This document shows, in pieces, positions 1-5,018 of a stretch of 5,018 nucleotides of DNA. The first letter of the stretch is position 1; each line of letters opens with the position of its first letter. The notes under the pieces were generated by a model that saw only the letters and a list, made by a program, of their open reading frames with translations, had not been told where the DNA came from and did not search any database. Source of the stretch: Anaerolineaceae bacterium UBA5224. GTDB taxonomy: Bacteria; Chloroflexota; Anaerolineae; Anaerolineales; Anaerolineaceae. Position numbers and translations under genes: made by a program. The stretch is taken from positions 1-5,018 of the forward strand of contig DHUW01000096.1 in NCBI GenBank assembly GCA_002409365.1. Reading direction: 5' to 3'.

Positions 1-506
1 CTGCTGGGTTGCTACATAAACCGAAGCTGCTCTTTATGGACGAACCTACCGTCGGCATCGATCCTCAATCACGACGCATGATTCTAGACATGGTGAAAGA
101 CCTGAACCGGGATGGTATGGCGATCCTCTACACCACCCATTACATGGAAGAAGCCCAGGAGCTTTCTGACCGGGTAGCGATCATGGATAAGGGAAAGCTA
201 ATTGCGGTTGGAACCCAAGAGGAACTCACCCAGCAGGTTGGAGAAACAGATTCAATCTACATTAAAACCGACCCAACCGATGACTTGCCTGCGATCGCTG
301 CAAAGATGCAAGGGTCTGGTGAAATTTCCCGGGTGATTGTAGAAACAGACGGACTGACCTTGATCACCAAATCCGCGGAACGCAGTCTCGCCCCGATTAT
401 TACCCAGGCAGGACAGGCAGGTGCGCGAATAAAGTCAATCGAAGTTGTCGAGCCAAACCTGGAAACTGTCTTTCTTAATCTGACAGGTCGTGCGTTGAGG
501 GATTAA
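1..506 (+). CDS. ABC-2 type exporter ATP-binding protein (partial, C-terminal part)
   Basis: This is the cytoplasmic ATPase that powers the two permeases encoded directly downstream. The open frame continues to the left edge (first full codon at base 3, Ala-Gly-Leu-Leu-His-Lys), so the TTG at base 9 is internal and not the start. About 167 residues are visible. They include Walker B with the catalytic Glu (LLFMDEP, bases 27-47), the D-loop (GIDPQSR) and the H-loop His (TTHYMEEA, His codon 138-140). Walker A, the Q-loop and the LSGG signature lie outside the window. After the H-loop comes a C-terminal extension of about 100 residues, ending in an EVVEPNLETVFLNLTGR-like motif. This matches the DUF4162-type tail of DrrA/CcmA-like exporter ATPases, which are usually about 300-330 residues long, so roughly half the protein is missing. 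Family assignment is firm; the substrate is unknown. Confidence 0.93.
   Translation, partial: AGLLHKPKLLFMDEPTVGIDPQSRRMILDMVKDLNRDGMAILYTTHYMEEAQELSDRVAIMDKGKLIAVGTQEELTQQVGETDSIYIKTDPTDDLPAIAAKMQGSGEISRVIVETDGLTLITKSAERSLAPIITQAGQAGARIKSIEVVEPNLETVFLNLTGRALRD
497..502 (+). promoter_or_regulatory. Ribosome binding site for the first ABC-2 permease
   Basis: GAGGGA lies 8 nt before the ATG at 511, inside the last codons of the ATPase gene. A second purine run, AAGGA at 505-509, is only 1 nt from the ATG and too close to act as the main site. The position inside the upstream gene suggests translational coupling. Confidence 0.55.
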
Positions 507-510
507 GGAC

Positions 511-1761
511 ATGCGCAAAATTTGGCAAATAGCACGCAAAGACCTCAAGTTGATCATCCGGGACCCCATGGCTCTGGTCTTTTACCTCTTAGCGCCTTTT
601 CTGCTAACACTTGGCATGGCTGCTATCACCGGCGCTTTCAGTTCAGGGGACACAGGAATCTCCAACATCCCGATCGTGATCACGAATGCCGATCAGGGCG
701 AGTTGGGAAAAACCCTTGTGGGAGTTTTTCAGTCCAAAGAGCTGGATGATTTGATGGAACCTGTTCTGCAGGAAGATTTCGACATTGCCTGTCAAATGGT
801 CGACAATGACAGTGCAGTGGCAGCCCTGCTGATCCCTGATGGGTTTACCAACAGTATCATCCCGCAGGAAGGATTACCCCTATCCGAGAATGTGATTCAA
901 TTACAGTTGTATTCCGATGGCACATCAACTTACTCTGTTGCAATAATCCAGACAATACTCGAAACATTTCTTAGTAAGCTGGATTCCACAACCGCTAGCA
1001 TGTCAGTGACCCTCGACAAGTTCATCTCTGATGGGTTGATCAGCCCTGAAGAAGTACCTGTATTTGTAGATGCTATACGAACCGAACTCGTGAATCCAGA
1101 CAGTGGTTTTGGTTACCAACTCATTGTAAATGATATCGAAACTGACCGTCAGGATGTCAGTTTTTTGGCGGTGATAGCACCAGGTATGGCTTTGATGTTT
1201 CTGATGTATAACGTCACTGCCGGCGGCGTATCCTTCTTGTGGGAACGCCGAAAATTCACCTTGCAGCGCAACCTGGTGAGCCCCACTCATAGTCACCAGA
1301 TAATCCTTGGCAAGTCTTTGGGGATTTTTCTACGTGGTTTCGCCCAGGTTTTGATTCTTGTGTTGACCTCTGCCTTATTGTTCGGACTAAACTGGGGCAA
1401 TTGGCTGGCAGTCCTGGTATTGATCGCCTTTGCTACCTATGGAGCGCTAGGTTGGGGAATGTTCCTGACGAGTTTCTTTAAAACGCCTGCCCAGGTTTCT
1501 AACGCAGGTACTACGATAGGATTGCTTTTCGGAATAATGGGTGGCGGTTTCATCCCGATAGAAACCTTGCCTGAGTGGCTGAAAAATGTTGCCAAAGTTT
1601 CGCCGAATGCCTGGGGCAGCCAGGGTTTTACCATCCTGGCAGCCGGGGGCAAGCTGGCTGACCTGCAGACCATCCTGCTGGCACTCTTCATTATGGGCAC
1701 GGCACTGATCGCTTTGGCTTCATTCTTCTTCCGCCGAAACGTAAGCCAGGCGAGAGGTTGA
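511..1761 (+). CDS. ABC-2 type transporter permease, first of a tandem pair
   Basis: This is a membrane subunit of an ABC-2 family exporter, 416 residues, complete. The N-terminus (MRKIWQIARKDLKLIIRDP) is the usual amphipathic start of this family, which supports the ATG at 511. One membrane helix lies at about 20-43. An extracytoplasmic domain of about 170 residues (44-216) follows, then five helices at about 218-240, 273-293, 299-322, 335-350 and 386-408. The cytoplasmic segment around 245-258 (ERRKFTLQRNLVSP) matches the conserved ABC-2 motif near the ATPase contact. The layout and length fit the ABC2_membrane_3 / YhgE-YbhS-LnrM-like group. The gene starts 4 nt after the ATPase stop and ends 2 nt before the next permease start, so all three are almost certainly one operon. 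It probably pairs with the next gene product as a heterodimer. The exported compound cannot be inferred; drug, lipid or antimicrobial efflux is the usual role of relatives. Confidence 0.92.
   Translation: MRKIWQIARKDLKLIIRDPMALVFYLLAPFLLTLGMAAITGAFSSGDTGISNIPIVITNADQGELGKTLVGVFQSKELDDLMEPVLQEDFDIACQMVDNDSAVAALLIPDGFTNSIIPQEGLPLSENVIQLQLYSDGTSTYSVAIIQTILETFLSKLDSTTASMSVTLDKFISDGLISPEEVPVFVDAIRTELVNPDSGFGYQLIVNDIETDRQDVSFLAVIAPGMALMFLMYNVTAGGVSFLWERRKFTLQRNLVSPTHSHQIILGKSLGIFLRGFAQVLILVLTSALLFGLNWGNWLAVLVLIAFATYGALGWGMFLTSFFKTPAQVSNAGTTIGLLFGIMGGGFIPIETLPEWLKNVAKVSPNAWGSQGFTILAAGGKLADLQTILLALFIMGTALIALASFFFRRNVSQARG
1752..1757 (+). promoter_or_regulatory. Ribosome binding site that fixes the second permease start
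   Basis: GAGAGG lies 6 nt before the ATG at 1764, within the last codons of the preceding permease gene. It would abut the in-frame TTG at 1758 with no spacer, so it favours ATG 1764 as the true start. Confidence 0.65.
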
Positions 1762-1763
1762 TT

Positions 1764-2957
1764 ATGGCAAAGATTATCAGCATTATCAAAAAAGAAATCA
1801 AACTCAATTTTTCCTCACCTGTCTCGCTGATCTTCTTTATCGTTTTGCCGATTTTGTTCACATCAATTCTGGCGGCATCCACCGGTGACTTTGGCAGCAA
1901 TCCGGCCGTCCTGAACTACGTTGACCAGTCTGAGTCTTCGCTGTCTGCCAGCTTGTTGGCAGACTTGCGAGAAAACGAAATTTTTGAACTTAAAGAGATA
2001 GACGTCGAGACCGCCAGGGATGCCTTCGCGGAAGGTAGCATGGAAGCTTATTTGCTTATTCCCGAAGGATTTACTCGGGAAACCATGCGTGAAGGCAACC
2101 TGGCTGTGCAGCTTTATCTGCAACCGAATCGTAAAAGCAGCCAATCCATATTTCAGCAGCTTCAACTGGCGCTAACAAAACTGACCAGTGTCCAGGCTCA
2201 GGTTGATACCATCTTGCAGGCGTATCAAGAATTGCATCCGGGGGTTTCCACAGCCGAGTTGGATAGTCTGTCTGAGCAGCTGATACCCGAAATCCAGCTA
2301 AAAGTAGCCAATGCTCCCTCAAGAATCACGGAGATTATCAGCCAGGCGGGCGATGACGTTGTTTATGATCCAGCCATAAGCTCTTCTGCCGGGCAACTGA
2401 TCACCTGGGTTTTTATGACCCTGATTGGTGTCTCCGGAGCAATGGCTTTTGATCGTACGCAAGGCACTCTTAAGCGCTTGTTGACTACGCCCACCCCTCG
2501 CTTGATCTATTTTTCAGGGACTATTCTTGCGTATGTCATAATGGGTCTTGTGCAGATAGCTTTGCTCATGGTTTTTGGCGCACTGGTGTGGAAAGCACCC
2601 TGGATTGAGCGTCCATTGCCGACCTTCCTGCTAATGATGGCATTTTCGCTCGCTTCAGCCGGTTTGGGGGCTTTTATGGGGAGCCTGGTGAGAACCGAAA
2701 GCCAGGCGTCGGGTATCGGTACGACAGTCGGTATGACTTTTGCGCTGCTTTCAGGTGCCTGGTTCCCGATTGAACTTTTCCCGAAGATAATGCAAAACAT
2801 CGCCAGGATCTTTCCGACCTATTGGGGTATGCAGGGCTTGAAGGATATTCTTATAAGTAATAAACCCTTTGAACAGATCTTGCCAACGATTTTGATCTTG
2901 ACGGGCTTTGCCGTTGTTTTCCTGGTATTGGGAATGGTCTTTTTTAAGACAGAATAG
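1764..2957 (+). CDS. ABC-2 type transporter permease, second of a tandem pair
   Basis: This is the second membrane subunit of the same exporter, 397 residues from the ATG at 1764. An in-frame TTG at 1758 would add two residues and overlap the preceding stop codon, but the GAGAGG at 1752-1757 is well spaced only for 1764. The topology repeats that of its neighbour: one helix at about 20-40, an extracytoplasmic domain to about 210, then five helices at about 211-229, 253-275, 286-308, 319-338 and 372-394. The extracytoplasmic part holds a Gln/Leu-rich, probably helical stretch at about 115-155. The cytoplasmic motif DRTQGTLKRLL (230-240) is the classic ABC-2 signature, better preserved than in the first permease. 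The C-terminal halves align by eye (TTIGLLFGIMGGGFIPIE versus TTVGMTFALLSGAWFPIE), so the two genes are diverged paralogues. The gene is last in the operon; a terminator hairpin follows about 145 nt after the stop. Confidence 0.92.
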   Translation: MAKIISIIKKEIKLNFSSPVSLIFFIVLPILFTSILAASTGDFGSNPAVLNYVDQSESSLSASLLADLRENEIFELKEIDVETARDAFAEGSMEAYLLIPEGFTRETMREGNLAVQLYLQPNRKSSQSIFQQLQLALTKLTSVQAQVDTILQAYQELHPGVSTAELDSLSEQLIPEIQLKVANAPSRITEIISQAGDDVVYDPAISSSAGQLITWVFMTLIGVSGAMAFDRTQGTLKRLLTTPTPRLIYFSGTILAYVIMGLVQIALLMVFGALVWKAPWIERPLPTFLLMMAFSLASAGLGAFMGSLVRTESQASGIGTTVGMTFALLSGAWFPIELFPKIMQNIARIFPTYWGMQGLKDILISNKPFEQILPTILILTGFAVVFLVLGMVFFKTE

Positions 2958-2996
2958 GGGTCGGCTGCCTCGCCATCTGTTCTTCCAAACTCAGTC

Positions 2997-3013
2997 GACA
3001 ATGGCAGATCGTC
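2997..3013. repeat. Short imperfect inverted repeat, possible dispersed-repeat remnant
   Basis: On the - strand, GACGAT, a 5-nt loop (CTGCC) and ATTGTC form a 6-bp stem with one G-U pair. Just upstream on that strand is TTTGTAGG, giving TTTGTAGGGACGATCTGCC overall. This resembles the GTAGGGGCGA-type intergenic repeats that I recall from Chloroflexota and other bacteria. There is only one copy in this window, so calling it a repeat family member is an inference. The stem is too weak and lacks a T-run, so it is not a terminator. Confidence 0.3.
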
Positions 3014-3102
3014 CCTACAAAGGAATTACCACGCGAGGTTGTTCTAATCTCACCCAATAAAAAGCGACCGTAACAGAGACTTTAAGGAATACTGGCTCAA
3101 GA

Positions 3103-3134
3103 AAAAAGGAAGGATTTTTTGATCCTTCCTTTTT
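3103..3134. terminator. Bidirectional rho-independent terminator
   Basis: A perfect 13-bp inverted repeat has its left arm at 3103-3115 (AAAAAGGAAGGAT) and its right arm at 3122-3134 (ATCCTTCCTTTTT), with a 6-nt loop between. Each arm ends in an A- or T-run, so a transcript from either strand makes a GGAAGGA/TCCTTCC stem followed by 5-6 U. It sits 145 nt after the exporter operon and 18 nt after the DppC-like stop codon, and can end both convergent transcripts. Confidence 0.88.
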
Positions 3135-3152
3135 GATTAATCTAAAACCTTT

Positions 3153-4199
3153 TTACGATTTGCCCCTCATACGTGGATCGAGCACGTCACGCATGGCATC
3201 GCCAACCAGGTTCCAGCCCATCACGAACAAGGTCAGGGTCAGACCAGGAAAGACTACGATGTACCAATAGCGGTCCAGGTTCGTAATCCAGTTACGGGCA
3301 AAACTGAGGATCTGACCCCAGTCCGCATAACCGACTTCAGTACCAATACCCAGGAATGAAAGTGCAGCGAAACCCAGCACGACATCACCAATGCCCAGGC
3401 TTGCCAGCACCAGTGTGGGGAAAATCGCATTAGGCAGAACATGTTTGAACAAAATTCGGTTTTTCTTCACACCAGAAACCTTGGCTGCCAGAACAAAATC
3501 TCGTTCCTTGATCGAGAGGATGTCCGAACGGATAACGCGGGCATAACCCATCCAGCCAAAAGTGATCATGGCGATCAATGGAGGCCACAAACTCCGCCCA
3601 AGAATTGGTGTCAGGACTGCTGATAGAATCAAGGCCATCATAATGTAAGGCAGGGTCATGAAGATATCCGTGATCCTCATGATGATGTTGTCCACCCAGC
3701 CGCCGTAGTAGGCAGCGATGGACCCTAACACCACACCTATGATTACTGTCACCGCTACCACAAGCAAGCCGGTTTTGAAAGCTGTGCGGGTTCCCCAGAC
3801 AATGCCATACAAAATGTCATATTGTCCCTGCGTAGTTCCTAAAACGTGGGTCATCTCAGTTTTTCCGGTCAGAGGTTCATACCAGAAAGGCAAATCAGGA
3901 ACCTTGCGTTTCCAATCAGCGCCTGGACCTCTCGGCTCACCGCTATAGCCATCGCGAGGCATTTTATAGGGGTCTTTATCAACCGGTGGCATGATCACAG
4001 GTGCAAATATTGCCACCAATATAAATATCAAAATTAAGATAAAACCTATTATTGAGGCTGGCGTTTTTACCAGACCTTTTACGATACGATAGTTATCCGT
4101 TCCAAGCGCTTTTTCCAGCCAGGTGATCTTTCGATCACTATGCACTTCATCAAGCATGCGATTGTCGCCAGTTGGGATCATTTCGGGTTGTTCAGTCAT
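3153..4199 (-). CDS. DppC/OppC-like ABC importer permease
   Basis: This is one of the two inner-membrane permeases of a peptide/nickel/oligosaccharide-family ABC importer, 348 residues, complete. The start at 4199 has an AAGGAG 5 nt upstream. The cytoplasmic N-terminus is about 48 residues and hydrophilic; the first helix is at about 49-71 (OppC_N-type region). An extracytoplasmic loop of about 65 residues (72-138) follows, rich in Pro, Gly and charged residues. The transport domain (BPD_transp_1) has helices at about 141-165, 180-200, 203-222, 260-284 and 312-334. The EAA loop that docks on the ATPase is at 233-257 (DFVLAAKVSG...HVLPN), and the C-terminus NLVGDAMRDVLDPRMRG is typical of DppC. 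The usual HPLGTDxxGRD entry to the domain reads HVLGTTQGQYDILYG instead, which marks a divergent subfamily. It lies directly downstream of its DppB-like partner and is the last gene before the shared terminator. The substrate is not determinable. Confidence 0.93.
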   Translation of the reverse strand: MTEQPEMIPTGDNRMLDEVHSDRKITWLEKALGTDNYRIVKGLVKTPASIIGFILILIFILVAIFAPVIMPPVDKDPYKMPRDGYSGEPRGPGADWKRKVPDLPFWYEPLTGKTEMTHVLGTTQGQYDILYGIVWGTRTAFKTGLLVVAVTVIIGVVLGSIAAYYGGWVDNIIMRITDIFMTLPYIMMALILSAVLTPILGRSLWPPLIAMITFGWMGYARVIRSDILSIKERDFVLAAKVSGVKKNRILFKHVLPNAIFPTLVLASLGIGDVVLGFAALSFLGIGTEVGYADWGQILSFARNWITNLDRYWYIVVFPGLTLTLFVMGWNLVGDAMRDVLDPRMRGKS

Positions 4200-4204
4200 C
4201 TGGA

Positions 4205-4210
4205 CTCCTT
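4205..4210 (-). promoter_or_regulatory. Ribosome binding site overlapping the upstream stop codon
   Basis: On the - strand, AAGGAG lies 5 nt before the DppC-like ATG. Its first two bases are the last two bases of the DppB-like TAA stop (4209-4211). A ribosome finishing the first gene would cover this site, which points to translational coupling of the two permeases and equal production. Confidence 0.75.
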
Positions 4211-5018
4211 ATGCAAGACGGACTCTGGGATCGATGAAGGCGTAGATTACATCTACTACCAAGTTTGAGACAATCAGGATGGCACCACTAAAAATTGCCA
4301 GACCCAGAACCGTAACGACATCCAACTGGGCGGCTGCATCAGCAGCTGCCTTTCCAATTCCAGGGTAATTGAAAACCGTTTCCGTGATCACAACCCCACC
4401 CAAGAGACCAACAATGGAAGAGCCAGCCATAGTTACAATTGGCAGCATAGCATTCGGTCGGGCGTGTTGGTTGATGACAGTTTGTTCACTTAAGCCTTTT
4501 GCACGTGCGGTGGTCACATAGTCCATGCGCAAGGTCTCCAGCATGGAAGAGCGCGTAACACGTACGTAGGTTGCCCAGTTAATGTAAGAAAGCGTCAAAA
4601 TAGGCATGATCATATGCCTGAGAGAATCCCAAAAAATGTCAAAACGCAGATTGAGCAAGGCATCAATGGAGAGTAAGTGCGTGTATTGTTTAAATTCACC
4701 CGCAAAGATGATCTTGGATACCCAATCCGACATTTTGCCTGGTAGGAACCATTGTGGTCCAGCATAAAAAATCATCAGCAGCAAGAGTCCAAACACGAAA
4801 GTTGGAAAAGACGTACCCACAATACTGTAAACCCGGGCAGCCTGGTCAATAAACTTGTTCTGATTCACTGCAGCTTTCACGCCCAGCCAGATACCGACTG
4901 ACAGCATAGGGTACACGGTCCAGAGCGCCAGGTCTACTGTATTGGGGAAGCGATTTTTGACAATTTCTATTACATCCTGTGAAGCAGTACGGGAGTAACC
5001 AAAATCGCCGAAAAGAAT
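4209..5018 (-). CDS. DppB/OppB-like ABC importer permease (partial, N-terminus missing)
   Basis: This is the partner permease of the DppC-like protein in a Dpp/Opp-type importer. The frame stays open to the right edge. A GTG at 4916 could be taken as a start, but the 34 codons before it encode GDFGYSRTASQDVIEIVKNR plus FPNTVDLALW, which is the conserved DppB segment GDLGxS...IxxRxPxTxxLAL. The gene therefore begins outside the window. About 269 residues are visible; the family is usually 305-340 or more, so the first helix and part of the first loop are missing. The EAA loop lies at visible residues 165-193 (DYVTTARAKG...RPNAMLP). The C-terminus (VDVIYAFIDPRVRLA) is the standard DppB ending. 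A loop of about 45 residues after the second visible helix (GKMSDW...RFDIFW) is extracytoplasmic. The gene ends 9 nt before the DppC-like start. The binding protein and ATPase genes are not in view; the binding-protein gene may lie upstream, beyond the right edge. Confidence 0.93.
   Translation of the reverse strand: MLFGDFGYSRTASQDVIEIVKNRFPNTVDLALWTVYPMLSVGIWLGVKAAVNQNKFIDQAARVYSIVGTSFPTFVFGLLLLMIFYAGPQWFLPGKMSDWVSKIIFAGEFKQYTHLLSIDALLNLRFDIFWDSLRHMIMPILTLSYINWATYVRVTRSSMLETLRMDYVTTARAKGLSEQTVINQHARPNAMLPIVTMAGSSIVGLLGGVVITETVFNYPGIGKAAADAAAQLDVVTVLGLAIFSGAILIVSNLVVDVIYAFIDPRVRLA

Larger units (their letters stand above)
2958..3152. other. Non-coding gap between convergent operons
   Basis: This 195-bp stretch separates the stop codons of the second exporter permease and the DppC-like permease. 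It contains an imperfect inverted repeat near 2997-3013 and a strong terminator hairpin near 3103-3134. No open frame with a ribosome binding site is present. Because both flanking genes point inward, no promoter is expected here, and I saw none. Confidence 0.8.

Noticed and set aside
9..11. TTG at base 9 as the start of the ATPase gene
   Set aside because: It lies only a few residues before Walker B in a conserved LLHKPKLLFMDEP stretch, so it is internal to a gene cut by the window edge.
1003..1296. Antisense open frame of about 97 residues opposite the first permease
   Set aside because: It lies entirely within a well-supported gene, with no family motif of its own; it looks like a shadow frame.
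1758..1763. TTG at 1758 as the start of the second ABC-2 permease
   Set aside because: The GAGAGG site directly abuts it with no spacer, while the ATG at 1764 has a proper 6-nt spacing; the two extra residues add nothing.
3001..3060. Tiny + strand open frame (ATG to TAA, 19 residues, beginning MADRPYKGITT) in the intergenic gap
   Set aside because: No ribosome binding site precedes it, it overlaps the repeat-like element, and I recognise no peptide family; a frame this short is expected by chance.
3718..4037. Overlapping + strand open frames opposite the DppC-like gene
   Set aside because: They encode low-information sequences without domain features and mirror the clear permease reading on the other strand.
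1..5018. A hidden defence, mobile-element or other new system
   Set aside because: All long frames are explained by known ABC transporter families. I saw no repeats in array form, transposase, recombinase, toxin-antitoxin pair or structured RNA beyond the terminator.

Overview
The window holds two unrelated ABC-transporter gene clusters that converge on a shared intergenic region. There are five protein-coding genes, two of them cut by the window edges. I see no RNA gene, CRISPR array, insertion sequence or phage gene. Base composition is moderate, near 50% GC, with no obvious shift between the halves. The loop sequence of the dipeptide-type permease (GTTQGQYDILYGIVWGTRTAF in place of the usual GTDxxGRD) and the general protein style resemble what I recall from Chloroflexota, Anaerolineae in particular. 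That assignment is an inference from memory, not a measured result.

Left half (1-2957, + strand): the C-terminal part of an ABC ATPase of the DrrA/CcmA type is followed by two tandem ABC-2 family permeases. Spacing is tight: 4 nt between the first two genes and 2 nt between the second and third. Each permease has one N-terminal membrane helix, a large extracytoplasmic domain and five C-terminal helices. One ATPase with two different permeases is the layout of the LnrLMN (linearmycin resistance) and YbhFSR type exporters, so the simplest reading is a heterodimeric efflux pump for a lipophilic or drug-like compound. The real substrate cannot be read from the sequence.

Middle (2958-3152): a 195-bp non-coding gap. 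It holds a strong hairpin with T-runs on both strands, placed to end transcription from both sides, and a short imperfect inverted repeat that may be a remnant of a dispersed repeat.

Right half (3153-5018, - strand): two inner-membrane permeases of a peptide/nickel/oligosaccharide (Dpp/Opp-type) ABC importer. The DppB-like gene runs off the right edge and the complete DppC-like gene lies downstream of it. They are 9 nt apart, and the ribosome binding site of the second overlaps the stop codon of the first. The solute-binding protein and ATPases of this importer are not in the window.

I found no convincing new biological system here. The most notable points are the paralogous permease pair, the unusual DppC-like extracytoplasmic loop, and the bidirectional terminator with the nearby repeat-like element.
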